Source: Bombus terrestris (lineage: Eukaryota; Arthropoda; Insecta; Hymenoptera; Apidae). From it: a stretch of DNA of 64,000 nt. This document shows positions 1 to 12,010 of the stretch, piece by piece. The notes beneath the pieces were generated by a model. It was not told the origin of the DNA and did no database searches. It saw only the letters and a list, made by a program, of their open reading frames with translations. Both the position numbers and the translations under genes were made by a program. How positions within the stretch are numbered: the stretch's first letter is position 1; each line of letters starts with the position of its first letter. The stretch lies in assembly GCF_910591885.1 (NCBI RefSeq), contig NC_063285.1:6667395-6731394 (forward strand), read 5' to 3'.

Positions 1-98
1 CAGATAAATTCACAAATGTACACTTTGGAAAAATCTATAAAATAAGGCGTATGAAGTTAGAAACCCTCCATATGATGATTTGCAATAGAAATCGTTAA
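1..98 (+). pseudogene. 3' end of an unrecognised coding exon (partial at window edge)
   Basis: Frame starting at base 3 encodes about 31 residues and ends at a TAA at 96-98. The same residues, with one visible substitution, end the minus-strand exon at 32495-32785, so this is the inverted second copy of that exon, cut by the window edge. The product is not recognised; it is basic (K/R-rich, ending NRNR). Whether it is functional cannot be judged because the rest lies outside the window. Confidence 0.45.
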
Positions 99-330
99 AA
101 TATGCTTTCTCTCATTCGTATGTTATTCGACATTCGTAATGACAAAAGGAGTGCGCTAATGCATTCGTACAAACGCATTTCGAAATTTCGTGAAACTCTT
201 CCTTTAGAAGTTGTGTAAATGACTGACTGATTACACGATAAACTGATTGTGAATAATGATATTGAATAATATATCTACGATAAATGCAAGAATATCAGTA
301 TAAAACACGTATATATCATATGATGATCCC
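1..330. repeat. Inverted copy of the FAR copy C downstream flank
   Basis: Reading this stretch in reverse complement reproduces 32266-32590 almost base for base, including the noncoding part after the exon. Homology stops near 330, where J1 LINE sequence begins. Since 32.3-32.6 kb lies just past FAR copy C, this is taken as the 3' flank of FAR copy A, whose exon 1 survives at 11761-12010 on the opposite strand. Confidence 0.75.
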
Positions 331-2597
331 TATGGTGAGCCGGTTTGGGTGTGTTGTTATTCTTGCCTTGTATCTTTCCGCGTTGCTGCTGATTGCTTCC
401 TTGACCGTTGGGATTTTCAGGTCCCTCATGTCCTCGTTTGTGACATACCAGGGAGCGTTTACTAATGTTCTCGGGATTTTAGCTTATATTATCCCTATTT
501 TGTTTATATGGCTCATTGCTGCTGCCCTCCATAGTGGTATTCCGTAAGTCCAGATTGGTTTTATGATCATTTTATATATTTTTAATTTATTTTCTATGCT
601 TAATTTGGATTTTCGGCTTGTTAGCCAATGCAATTGTCTCCTCGTTTTCTATATTTTTTCTATTATTGATTTAGTATGCAGTTTTAGTATGCAGTGAGAT
701 GTGTATCTAAATGGAGTCCCAAGTATTTGACATGCTTTGTTGGTGTTATATGCGTGCCGTTCAGAAGGATGTATGGTGGTATCTTTTATCGTAGCGTGAA
801 TGTAATATGGTTGCATTTATTGGGGTTTGCTTTTATTTTTTTTTCTTGTAGCCACTTTTCTATTTCTGTGATATGTTCTTGTAGTAATTTGACTGCCGTT
901 TCTGGGTTCGTATGCCTGACTAGTATAGCTATGTCGTCCGCGAATGTCAATACTGTGCTATTGGTAGTTGTTGGTATGTTCGCCGTGTATAATGTGTATA
1001 GTATTAGGCCTAGGACGCTTCCTTGTGGTACCCCGGCCTTGATGTCTTTGACTTCAGAATGTGTGTCCTTGATTTTTATTACGAAGGTTCTGCTGCTTAG
1101 GTAGGATTTTATTAAGTGGTGTATTTGCTCCGGGAATTGTTTCCTAATTGTTTGTAGTAGACTTTCATGGTTAATTTTATCGAATGCTTTCTCTATGTCC
1201 ATAAAGAGGGCTGTGCAGTATTCCTTGTTTTCTAGTGCTACTATTATTTCGATTATAAGCCTGTGCATTTGCTCTATCGTGGAGTGTTTGTTTCTGAAAC
1301 CAAATTGGTGATCCAGTATTAGTTTTTTGTATCTCTATTATTGTGTTTATCCGGTAATATATTATTTTTTCCAGTATTTTGGAAAATACTGGAAGCAGTG
1401 ATATTGGTCTGTAAGATGCAGTTTGGTATGGGTCTTTGCCTACTTTAGGTAACATTTTGATCTGTGCTAATTTCTATGGTTTGGGGAAGTATTGAATTCT
1501 TAGAATTGCATTGAATATTATTGTCATTAGTCTTATCGCTTTTGGTGGAAGGTTTTTCAAGATTTTACCATTGATTAGGTCGATTCCTGGTGCTTTGTTG
1601 CTTTTTGTTTTATCGATTATGTTTCTAATTTCTTGTGCTGTTGTTTTAGGTATGGTGTATTCCTTGTCAATTGTGGTAATAGTGGTTTGCGCATCCTCAT
1701 TCGTATGACTTTTGAGATTGCTGTTGTTGATAATCTGTGGTATAAATGTGTTGCAGAGGTGGCTGGAGAATTCTTCAGCTTGTTCTTCGTTGCTTCTCGC
1801 CCATGTGTTATCTGCTTTTCTGATTGCTGGGACGGGCATTATTGGCTTCTTTATTTTTTTCGTGGCTTTCCATAGTGAGTAATCGGTGTTCTCGTGTGTG
1901 GAGAGTGTCCCTATGAACATTGCGAATTCGTTATTGTTGTGCTCTTTTATTTTGTTTTTTATTTCCATTGCAAGTTTGTTTAGGTGTTTTTTGTTTTCTC
2001 GAGTTCTGTGCTTTTGCTATTTTGGTTTAGCTTTTCTTTTTTCTCTAATTTTGTCGAGTATTTCTTGCGGAATTGTTATTGTTTGTCTGCTGGTTTATTC
2101 GGGTGTAGTGGTTGTCCTTGCTGCTTCTTGAATAGTTGCTCTCAATGTTGCTACTGCCTGTTCTACGTGTTCACGAGTTTTCAACGGAATGTGGCAGTTT
2201 ATTTTGCTTTCTATTATTTCTTTAAAAGTGTGCCATTTGGTGGTTTTATTGCATAGTGTTTCTGGTTTGTTATAAAGTATTGGTTTGTTTCTGTGTTCAA
2301 TTATTATGGGTGTATGATCGGAGCTAAGCTCGTGGTTGGGTGTTATTTTTAGTTTGTTTGTATTTAGTCCCCTTGTAACTGCAAAATCCAGTAGATCTGG
2401 TTTTTTGTTCAAGTCAGTCGGTCAGTGTGTCGGTGTTCCTGTGGATAATATATTGAGGTTATTATTTCTAATGTATTTTTCCAGTGTTCTGCCTCGAGGT
2501 GTAATGTTTCTTGACCTCCATAGCGTGTGCTTTGAGTTGTAGTCTCCCGCTGCGATGTACTTGTCCCCTAGGTGCTGGAAGTATTCTTCCCACATTT
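331..2597 (-). mobile_element. Jockey-like LINE, family J1, internal fragment (copy 1)
   Basis: Minus-strand ORF2 remnant of the same family as 43757-48035. Recognisable reverse-transcriptase motifs lie at 786-1268: FMDIEKAFDKINHE (motif A aspartate), GVPQGSVLG (motif B) and FADDIAIL (motif C). Further pieces follow at 1177-1455, 1474-1968, 2095-2412 and 2422-2597 in shifting frames, the last two from the endonuclease region. Both ends are missing: the 3' UTR is absent (homology begins about 331) and the sequence stops in the endonuclease at 2597, directly against the poly-T of the next LINE. Dead copy. Confidence 0.9.
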
Positions 2598-2723
2598 TTT
2601 TTTTATTTCTTAGAATATTTACAATCAATTCTCGTTGAGAATTTTCAGTAACTTAATTTGGCGTGATACAATGACATGGATTATAATAGTTTTATATTGT
2701 TGGTTCTAGTAGAAACTAAGGAT

Positions 2724-5400
2724 TTAATCTAGAGGGTATTTTCTTTTTAGTCTGCGGGTCTGGTCCGTCGTGTCCAGTAGTTGGGTGACTAGTGGGTTGT
2801 GGTGGTTGTTGACTCCTGTGTTATATCTGCTTCTGGACTTGTGCATTTCATCTTTGACTGTAGATATCTTGAGGTCACGGTGGATTGTTTCGTTGGTAAC
2901 ATACCAGGATGCATTTAATTGGGATCTTAGCGTTTTCGATTGGAAGCGTTGGAGTATTTCAATGTTGGAGTTACTTGCTGTTCCCCATAGTTGGATTCCG
3001 TAGGTCCAGACAGGTTTTATTACGGCCTTGTAGAGGGTTATTTTGTTCTGTATGTTCAGTTTGGAGCGTCGGCCCGTGAGCCAATAGAATTTTCTTACAT
3101 TTTCCTATAATTCCTTTGTTTTTTCTGAGATATGTCTTTTCCAAGTTAGCCTCCTGTCCAGGGTCATGCCCAGGTATCTTACGGAGTCCTTGCTTGTGAT
3201 TAATGTGTTGTTAATGGTAACCTGGGGGCAGGTTTGTTTTCGAAGCGTGAAGGTTACATGTGAGGATTTTTTTCGCTTATTTTGAAGCCCCATTTTTGGA
3301 ACCACATTTCCATGGAGTCGAGACTTCGCTGGAGAGTGGATGAGGCAATTGCCGTGTCTACGTGGGTAGCTCATAGTGCTGTGTCGTCGGCAAATGTTGC
3401 TATTGTTACCTCGTTTGATATGGGTAAGTCGGCAGTGTAGATGGAGAATAGTAGGGGTCCGAGGACACTACCTTGCGGAATGCCGGATTCTATTGGGAAT
3501 GTTGCGGAAGTGGCGCCTAGACATTTGACTATGAATTGTCTGTTGGTTAGGTAGGATTTTAAGATGGAGTAGTATGGGTGGGATAGGATTTTTTTAAGCT
3601 TGTAGAGTAGCCCTTCATGCCATACTTTATCGAATGCCTGTTGGATGTCTAGGAATACGGCTGAGCAGTATTTTTTCTTTTCAAGGGTTTGGCTGATCAT
3701 GTGGGTTATGCGGTGGATTTGCTCTACTGTTGAGTGTTGTTTTCGGAAGCCGAATTGGTGATCTGGGAGGGTTTTCAATTCTTCTAGGAGTGGAAGGAGA
3801 CGATTCGTGAGCATCCTCTCGAATAGTTTAGACAGGGTAGGTAAGAGACTGATTGGGCGATAGGAGCTGGCTTCGTATATTGGTTTACCGGGATTAGGGA
3901 TGAGGGTGATCAGTGAGATTTTCCACGCCTTAGGAAAGTGTTCAAGGCGGAGGATAGCGTTAAAGATTGATGCGATGAGTACAATCCCTTTTATGGGAAG
4001 TTCCTTGATTGCTTTATTTCCTGTTAGGTCGTGACTTGCTGCTTTCTTGGTGTTTAGGCGACTGATTGCTTCTATGATCTCTGTAGAGGTGAAGGGTTCA
4101 ATAGGAGGGGACATTTGGAAGGGAGTGTGCAGGTATTCGGTAACGTCCGCTGCAGCTATGGAGGAGTGGAGTTTGAATACTTCAGTCAAGTGTTTGGCAA
4201 ATAGGTTGGCTTTTTCTATAGGGCTACGCGCCCATCCACCCTGCGGACGGCAGATTGGAGGTATTATTTGTGGGGGGCGCGTGAGTTTCCTGGAGGCCTT
4301 CCATCGAGAGTGGAGTCGGCTGTGGGGGACGAGCTGGCGAGATATTTGTGAAAACGGTCATAATTGTAGTTTTTTATGGTTTTGGATAGTTTTCTAGTTG
4401 CGTTGTTTAGTTTGCGTTTGTCCTCCGGTGTTCTATAGGTCTGCCATATCCTTCTTAGTCTACGTTTTTCTGCTATTTTTTTTAATATGTACTGGGGGTA
4501 TTCGTGATTGCTGATGGACGTTTTTGCCGGTGTGGAGAAGCGGATAGCGTTTATTATGCTCGTGTTTAAGTATTCCGTGGCTGCTTCGATTTCTTCATTG
4601 GTTTTTAGTGAAGTTGAGGCTGAAGTTGTGTGGATAAAGACTTCTCTAAAGAGCTGCCAGTTGGTGTGTTGGTTATGAATGGAGGCATTAGGTGTATTCT
4701 CGATGATAGTTGAACTGATTGTTACTATCACGGGGGAATGATCAGAGGAGGGATCAGCCAAGGAATTGATTTGAATGTGTCTTGACGAGATATTTTTAGT
4801 TATGAGGAAATCAAGGAGATTGGGTATTTTGTTTGTGTCGGTGGGCCAGTGTGTGGGTTCGTATGTAGTAAGGTAGTTGAGGTTGTTGGTTATTATGCTG
4901 TTGAGGAGGTTTTTGCCTCTTACTGTAACCAGTCTGCTGCGCCATTGGGTGTGTTTGGCGTTGTAATCTCCTCCAGCTATGAATCTATTGCCCAGGGTGT
5001 CCAGGAAGTTGTCAAAGTCTTCTTTGGCGATGGAGTGTCTGGGAGGGCAGTATACAGCTGAAGTGGTGATTGTACCATGACAGGCTTCTATTGCATCGTT
5101 TGTTGCTTGGAGGTAGTCTTTCTGGAATGGTGGAAGTTCGTAGTGCTTAATGTTTGATTTGATTATGATTCCGGTGCCGCCGTGGGCCTTTCCGCTGGGA
5201 TGTTGGGTATGGTAGAACTTTATGTATCCGTTTATGTTCAGGTAGTTTTTGTCGGTGAAGTGGGTTTCAGATATGAGCATTATGTCGATTTGCTGGTGTT
5301 TTAGGAAGAGTTCTAGTTCAAGTTTGCGTTGCGCTAGACCGTTGGCATTCCACAGAGCTATGCTTCTTGGTTTTATTTTGTGTCGGGGCGTATTAATTTA
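2724..5400 (-). pseudogene. J2 ORF2: endonuclease plus reverse transcriptase, broken
   Basis: In order: an APE-type endonuclease (start near 5400; LISETHF, a GGDYNAKHTQWRS block, and SSDHSPVIV near its end), a linker rich in K/R, then the reverse transcriptase (3371-4189) with FLDIQQAFDKVWHE, SGIPQGSVLGP and FADDTAL, then a C-terminal region ending RRLKRKYPLD and TAA at 2724-2726. The endonuclease and RT pieces overlap in different frames near 4190-4264, and the frame is again lost near 3370. The enzyme would nick target DNA and prime cDNA synthesis; this copy cannot make it intact. Confidence 0.85.
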
Positions 5401-5532
5401 TCCATGATGAGTGTTAATAGCGATAGCAAATTGTTTATTTGCTCTCATTGTTTCTCTATTAGCTTTTTAAGCCTAGAGACGTTGTCTGTATTAGGTGAGT
5501 TGGTGGCACTATTTTGAGGAGGATCCCTGTGG

Positions 5533-6297
5533 CTATTTGGTGTATTTCGAGTGTCTTGTACCGCTTGGGCATAGGAGGTTGAGGGCGTGGTGAGTTTGGT
5601 AGGGCTGGGTGTTTGGGGGGATTGGGGTAAAGGTGAATTTTGGCGAGCTGGGTGTTTGGTAGGTTACCTCTTTTGTTCTAGGTTTGGGGTACTTGTTTGA
5701 GTACAGAGTTTTGTAGGCTGAGCAGCCTTTGTAGTTGGCAGGATGGTCACCTTGACAGTGGATGCACTTCGCTGGGGTTTCCGGTGATTTCCTGCACTGG
5801 TCGGTGGGGTGTGTACCTGCACATTTGACGCAGCGGAAGGTGTGGTTGCAGTATTTCTGCGTGTGCCCATATCTTTGGCACCTTTTGCATTGGACTATCT
5901 CCTTTTTGGTTTGCGGTGGTTCGAATTTAACGATGGCGTTCATTAGGGGACTGATATTGTAGATTTCCTTGTTGTTTGGTTTCTGTTTTAAATCGATGAA
6001 AAATAGGGATAGCGGGTCTGTTGTGACTCTATGCCTTATGTTGCTGACATTGGTGACTTCGTGGCCGAGTTTCGATAGTTCTATTTTTAGTTCGTCGATG
6101 TCTGCGGAGTGGTGGATGTTTCGTAGCACCACCCGAAAAGGTCTTTCTTCTTTGAGTTGGTAGGTGTGGAAGTTGGCGTTCAGGGCCCTAAGTATCTTGG
6201 TAAGCTTCCTATAGGCTTCTGGGTTCGTCGGCAGGATTTTGACTTGGTTGTTTGGTGGCGGGTCTGCGATTTCCATGGCATCGTTTGAGGATTCCAA
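5533..6297 (-). pseudogene. J2 ORF1: gag-like nucleic-acid binding protein with CCHC knuckles
   Basis: A 254-residue frame. The N-terminal half carries an RRM-like stretch typical of jockey ORF1 (RPFRVVLRNIHHS, then a hydrophobic FFIDLKQ strand). The C-terminal half has three zinc knuckles: CKRCQRYGHTQKYC, CVKCAGTHPTDQC and CIHCQGDHPANYKGC. In jockey elements this protein coats the RNA and carries it to the target. The frame runs to about 5533 and the tail looks shifted; an upstream frame (6180-6404) overlaps, so the true start is unclear. Confidence 0.75.
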
Positions 6298-6735
6298 TAT
6301 TGCGAACCTGTTGTGAGTGTTAATTTGTGTTGTTGGCTGTTCGTTCGAGTTTGTGTTTGATGGTTCAATTTTGCGTTTTTTCGCCTTATTGGCGTCGTTG
6401 GCACGGGGGGATCTGCTGCACTTCTATCACGGGGGGAGTAGCGCGGGGTAGTTGTGAGTTTGCACAGGCGAGCCTGGTCGTGATTGCTGGGCCATCATCG
6501 AGCTAGCTATTTCAGTATGAATAACTAGTCGTGAGGCTATGAGGCAAGGTTCGGGTTGGGGTTAGGTGCGTAGGCTTTTCTTCTCTCTGACGGATAGGAA
6601 ACACTTGGGAGGATAAAAGCACGCTGTGTTCACTTTCGACGGTTGGGTGACACGTGTTACGTTCGAACTTCACTGGGCACTAGAGACACGTCTGCACGCT
6701 TCGGCACTCAACAGCGAACTGCGTCGGTGGCATTG

Positions 6736-7979
6736 TGTCAAAGAATAAATAATAGAAGATGAAGACATTGTTTAAGGGATCTAGCCACTGTGTAGGAAAG
6801 ACAGTGATGCCTTTTGCCAACCGGATTGTCAAAGACCGCACAAAACACATTGCACTTAACGCAAAATTTTGTAGCCGCAAAGTACTAACAAAAATTCATT
6901 TTCTTTTGTAAAATACAAGTGATAGTAACTGTAATTTAACGAGTAGAGAAAATAGAATTTCATGCAACCGTTTGTCACACTTAGCCAACGGAATAGGCAG
7001 ATCTGCCCTCTGTGATAAACATCGTTTCTTCTTTTACTTTGTTGTTATTATCAGTTATTGTTTACCTGGAATTGTTCCCAATTAATTGTCCCGCTTTTTT
7101 TGCTTTTATAGAGTACAATGTATAATAAAATACACCAATTTAGTGGTGTTAAAATTAATTCAAAAGTTACACTATCAGTTATGACTAAATAAAACTATAA
7201 TCGAACGGTACCACACTGTTAAAGAATATTAAAATGGATTATAAATTTTTAATTTCACCTTCAAGTCGTGTTATTTATCTTTAGTCATATTTAATGTTTT
7301 CAATTTTACCTATATTTGTTATACTTTTTATACGTACTATTAATATGATTTGATTTGTATAAACAATATGTGAAATTGTTAAATAAAATCATTACCGCAA
7401 AATATACTTAACCATTAAAATAATTTCTAGACTTTTTTCTTTTTTAAATAGTGAATATTAATCCTCGAATTTGTGTGGAAAATGCGCAGTGGAAACATAT
7501 AGCTCGCTCTGGCGCGCACTGTTGCCTAAGTGTTAATTATCTTATATAATTTTCATTCTTTTTGATAAAATGTACCCTTTTACTGTGGTCTAATATCTTC
7601 CTGCTGCACATGGTATTACTTGCAAAGAGATCAATGAATCTGGTAAGGTTTAGAAAAATCAACGATATGATAACAGATAAATGAAGCCAGTTTCAAGTTC
7701 CCACAGTGAATTTTTTATTTTTGTCCGATTATAAAGATAAAGAAACATAAATACTTGCGAGGGTTGCTAACTGCTACGCGTATTATCGAGGACCTTGAGA
7801 GCACCGTATCCAGTCTTAACTGTTGTTATTTAGCGATCGTTACGAACATTGTTCGTACTCGTAAAAGATTTGAAACTGTTATGTTACATAATCATAATGT
7901 GAAACAAGATATGTACGTTGATCTCATACTGCCATCTCATTTATTTTATTTGCATATGTATTTGTATTTACCTTGTCAA
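6736..7979. other. AT-rich interval without a recognisable gene
   Basis: Strongly AT-rich with only short frames that have no recognisable motifs. I see no splice-joined exons or clear repeat ends. It separates LINE J2 from the copia LTR. Confidence 0.5.
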
Positions 7980-8754
7980 TGTCACAACCGGCATACTTCA
8001 AATCCGATGGACCGATGATGGAGATAAAGATGTGGCGGCCTTGGCGACAATGTATATTGCCGAAGTACCTAATGAGTCATCGATATCCCAACGGCCCTTC
8101 CACCGAATGTTCTAAAAGCGTGGCAACGGTCACGTACGCCTACAGGGTTGTCACGTAAAATAAAAAGAAATTTAAAAGAAAGAAGAAAACTTTATTTTTT
8201 CCTCGTTTATACACTTATAAGACACTTCTGAGCTCTAGCCGTGACCGTTCGAGACTGAGACTCTTACAATATTTTTTACTTTCGGTGACATCTGTTCCTT
8301 CTTTGTTTGTCATCCCTCATTATCCCCACTACCCTGTAGGCGTACGTGACCGTTGCTACGCTTCTAGAACATTTGGTGGAAGGACCGTTAGGACATAGAT
8401 GAACCCTCAGGTACTCCGGCAATATACATTGTCGCCAAGGCCACTATGTGTCTCCCTCATCGGTCCATCGGGTTCGAAGTATGCCGATCGTGACACCATC
8501 CTGCCCGCGGTGTGTGTGTGTCCTGGTCTCTGACGTGATTTACGTTACAGGGTAATGGGGATATTGAGGGATGACAAACAAAGAAGAAACAGATCCCCGA
8601 AAATCAAATTGTAAGAGCTTCAGTCTTGGAAAGTCACGGCTGGAAATCTCAGTCAGTGTAAACTCAGAGTACAAGAAATAAATTCTCTTGTTTTTTTTGT
8701 TACCTTTTATTTTTCTTTTCGTTCGAGTTGCCCCTTTTTTTATTTTACGTGACA
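7980..8754 (+). repeat. Copia 5' LTR (L5), split by an inverted copy
   Basis: 7980-8148 matches the 5' half and about 8541-8754 the 3' half of the solo LTR at 38905-39286. The intervening block contains a minus-orientation LTR (8149-8495) and about 45 extra bases with a GT run. The short string TACAGGGT occurs on both sides of the inserted block, but in the intact LTR it is present once, so it may be the target duplication or junction homology. Confidence 0.75.
8149..8495 (-). repeat. Inverted copia LTR (L5) nested in the 5' LTR
   Basis: On the minus strand it starts TGTCACGATCGGC at 8495 and ends TTTTACGTGACA at 8149, with the same internal blocks as the other L5 LTRs. The bases flanking it do not form a clean 5-bp duplication, so it may have arrived by rearrangement as well as by insertion. 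Confidence 0.75.
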
Positions 8755-11612
8755 ATAGCAACGGCGCACGCGGCACACAGCGGCGAGGTGAACGAGATAA
8801 GTAATAATGAAGTAATGTGGCTATTAGATAGCGGTTGTACAGATCACATAATTAACAACGTAAATTATTTCAATAAATCTATTGACCTTAAAGAACCGGT
8901 AAATATATATATTTAGGCGATAATAGATCGATAAAGGCAACAAAAGTAGGGAATGTTATAAGTTATTTTGAAGTATTTGAAAAGCAAAATGAAATAAATA
9001 TGAATAATGTTTTTTATGCGAAAGAAATGTCCGCAAACTTGATTAGTTTAGGCAAGTTAACAGATAATAAGAACACGGTTATTTCAAAAGGAAACATTGC
9101 AAAAGTAATAGATGAGGACAATAAGCGGTAGCGGTTAAAGAAAATGGAACATATAGAGTGAAAAGTATATTGAAAGGGAAGGAGCACTTAGCAAACAGCG
9201 CCGAACGTAGTGGTATGAGTAAAAAGGAAAGATGGCATAGGATGCTAGGACACGTAAATTTTAAATATTTAAATATTTTGGATAAAGAGCAGCTAGTTAC
9301 TGGTATACCGAATGAATTTGAAAATTGAGTTTTTGAAATGTAGGGTGTGCATGGAAAGTAAAATGCACAATTTACCATTCAAAAATAATCGAAACAAGGC
9401 TAGGGAGATAATGGAAATTATTCATATGGACGTGTGCGGTCCCTTTAAGACTACCGGATTCAATGAAGAGAAATATTTCATCTCATTTATCGATGATTAT
9501 AGCAAAATAGCCAGAATTTATTATATAAAATCAAAAGATGAAGTCTTTGATTGTTTCGTACAATTTGTAAATGAAGCCGAGAATTTAACGGGCAAGAGGT
9601 TAAAAATATTGAGATGTGATAATGGAAAAGAGTACTTGAATAATCGAATTTATAAATTTGCTAGGAATAAAGGTATCAGAATAAATAATTGCGCAACCTA
9701 CGTACATGAATTAAACGGGACAGCGGAAAGATATAATAGAACAGTTATGGACATGGCGCGTTGCTTATTAGCGGAAGCGAAAGTACATAAAAGGTACTGG
9801 CCGGAAATAGTTTGTAGAGCGGTATACTTGAAAAATCGAATACTAGCAAATACTATAGAGAGAAAGACACCTTTTGAAATATTCTTCGGGAGAAAACCAA
9901 GTGTTGAAAATCTACATCTATATGGAAGTAAAGTTTTTGTAAGAAGACCAGAACAAAAAAGAGTTTCTAAATGGGATAAGAAGGCAGATATGGGAATTTT
10001 GTTAGGATATAGTGAAGTAGGTTACAGAGTCTTATTAGGTGGGAAAATAACAATAGCGAGACATGTAGAGGTCATAGGAACAGACACAAAATGTATCGGC
10101 TTTGTGGAGAATGCATTCGATAAAGATAACGATGACATTGAGGATAATGATTTATTGGTAAACATGAATAAGGAAGAGTTAGAAAGTAGGGAAGATGAAA
10201 ATGATAACAGTCTTGAAAGCTTAAACATCCCTAGAAGATCTACACGTAATAAGAGAACTCCAGTAAGATATCCAGAAAAAGAAAACATTAGTGAAATCCA
10301 TGCAAATTATTGTAGAGTAGATATCCCTTGTACATTTGAGGAGGCGATTTGTTGTGAAGATAGTGAAGATTGGAAACAAGCTATGGATAAGGAAATAGAA
10401 TGTCTTTATAAGAATAAAACTTGGAAATTGGTAGAAAGGGTAAAAGGCAAAGAAGTATTAGATGTAAAATGGGTTTACACGAGAAAATCAGATGACACGT
10501 ATAAGGCTAGATTAGTGGTAAGAGGATTCCAACAAAGAAACGTAGCCGATGACATATATTCCACAGTAGCGAGTAATCAGACTTTTAAGATATTGCTATC
10601 ATATTGTTGTCAAAATGGATTAATTATTGAGCAAATGGATGTAGAAACTGCTTTTTTAAATAGTGAAGTAACCTCGGAGATATATGTAAATCAACCAAAG
10701 GGATATGCGGACGGAACGAATAGAGTTTGTAAACTATCGAAAGCGCTTTATGGGTTAAAAGAAAGTCCAAGGGACTGGTATGAGTGTTTTGATAAGTATG
10801 TGACGAGATTAGGTTTTAAGAAGAATAACATAGAGTTGTGCCTATATACACATGGAGAGGGAGAAAATGTTGTTTATTTGTTAATATATGTAGACGATTT
10901 GTTAATTTGTAGTAAAAACAAAAGGAAGATACAAAGTGTAAAGAAGTTATTAACTAATAGATTTGAAATGAAAGATTTAGGTGAAGTCAAAGAATATCTT
11001 GGAATAAATATAGAGTATGATTATTTAAAAAATGAAATGAGATTAAGCCAAAAGAAATACATTGAATCATTAGCAAACAAATATAAGTTACAAAATAGCA
11101 AATTGCACTGTACACCTATGGAGACCAACTTAAAAAATTGAAAAAGCTGAGATAAATAGAGAGGATATTGGATACAAAAATTTAATTGGCGCATTGTTGT
11201 ATATTAGTGTAAATACCAGACCCGATATAAGTTATATGTGAATTATTTGAGTAGATTTCAAGATTGTTGTAGCGAGGCGCATTTTAAATATGCTTTGCGA
11301 ATATTGAAATATTTGTACCGGACTAGAGATTTAAGATTAGATTATAAAAGGAATGAAAAATGTGAAACGATAGATTGTTATGTGGACGCTGATTATGCAG
11401 GAAATCATTTAGATAGGAAATCGACTTCTGGATATGTAATTAGATTGTATGGAAATGTAATTGGTTGGAAGTCTAAAAAACAAAGGTGTGTGACAAAAGC
11501 CTCGACGTATGCAGAGTATGTAGCTCTATCGGAAGCGGTGAGTGAATTAATGTCTATTAAGGAAATTATGAAAATCGTCAATGTAAATCTAGACGATAAC
11601 TCTTCTGTTTGA
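8728..11612 (+). pseudogene. Copia pol polyprotein: protease, integrase, reverse transcriptase, RNase H; frameshifted
   Basis: Protease active site DSGCTDH lies near 8830. After frame breaks (8917-9311) a 609-residue frame (9312-11141) carries the integrase zinc region (GHVNFKYL upstream, CRVCMESK), the catalytic triad contexts HMDVCGPF, RCDNGKEY and LNGTAERYNRT, then the copia RT with ARLVVRGFQQR, QMDVETAFLN and LLIYVDDLLIC. A third frame (11238-11612) is RNase H with DADYAGNHLDRKSTSGY. Breaks near 8917-9310 and 11141-11238 inactivate it. The long intact middle frame suggests fairly recent loss of function. Confidence 0.9.
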
Positions 11613-11690
11613 AATATGTACTGTATACATATTTTATTAGCGTTCATGTATCCTTTCCTTTATTAGATTCTAATTATGAGACGAAAATTT
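11613..11690 (+). repeat. Fragment of the pogo-like repeat
   Basis: Closely matches 21875-21960 in the element described at 21750-22202. It directly abuts the broken copia pol and the FAR copy A intron. Confidence 0.5.
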
Positions 11691-11760
11691 CAGAAATGAG
11701 AGTTAATCAATTTGGCTCCTGACAGGGTTAAACATTGAAGGAAACAAGTATTATATTTAC

Positions 11761-12010
11761 GAATGGGATCATCTATGAGCTTCTTAAATCGTTGTTCTAT
11801 CGTTTCGTTAGTTTTGGGGCGAATTAATATAAAAATGGCAACGACGCGTGGACACACGCTCATCAGTTTTTCCAGTAGATCTGTTTCTACGAATCCGGTT
11901 GCTCCAGTCACAAGGATCTCACTACCGGCATAGAATTTCTCGAGCGAATTCGTCTTATTCAATCCTTCATTGGCCCCATTTTCATTCGTTTCTACATTGA
12001 TTGTATCCAT
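11761..12010 (-). pseudogene. Fatty acyl-CoA reductase copy A, isolated exon 1
   Basis: ATG at 12008-12010 opens an 83-codon exon closely similar to exon 1 of copy B. It encodes the start of the NAD(P)-binding Rossmann domain (VTGATGFV), but the next residues are ETD where copy B has GKG, so the last glycine of the TGxxGxxG nucleotide-binding motif is lost. A GTAAAT donor follows at 11760. No exon 2-7 homologue lies to the left; TEs (0.33-11.6 kb) occupy that space. Relic of a FAR gene whose body was lost. Confidence 0.8.

Larger units (their letters stand above)
2598..6735 (-). mobile_element. Jockey-like LINE, family J2, nearly full length but inactivated
   Basis: A run of nine T at about 2598-2606 is the poly(A) tail of a minus-strand element. 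Order from its 5' side: GC-rich leader (about 6300-6735), ORF1 gag-like (5533-6297), ORF2 endonuclease and reverse transcriptase (2724 to about 5400). The protein is clearly related to J1 but diverged throughout. The 5' limit is approximate, set where GC-rich sequence gives way to AT-rich host-like DNA. No target duplication was confirmed. Confidence 0.82.
7980..11612 (+). mobile_element. Copia-type LTR retrotransposon lacking gag and 3' LTR (family L5)
   Basis: A 5' LTR beginning TGTCAC (7980) and ending GTGACA (8754) is followed at once by the protease region, so the primer-site leader and gag are missing or extremely reduced. Pol continues to about 11612, where the sequence switches abruptly to a fragment of the pogo-like repeat seen at 21.87 kb, so the end of pol and the 3' LTR are gone. 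The 5' LTR is itself split by an inverted LTR of the same family. Not autonomous. Confidence 0.85.

Noticed and set aside
694..2542. Several plus-strand cysteine-rich hydrophobic frames
   Set aside because: Antisense shadows of the J1 ORF2 fragment on the minus strand.
10022..10288. Serine-rich 88-residue minus-strand frame
   Set aside because: Antisense to the integrase-RT linker of copia.
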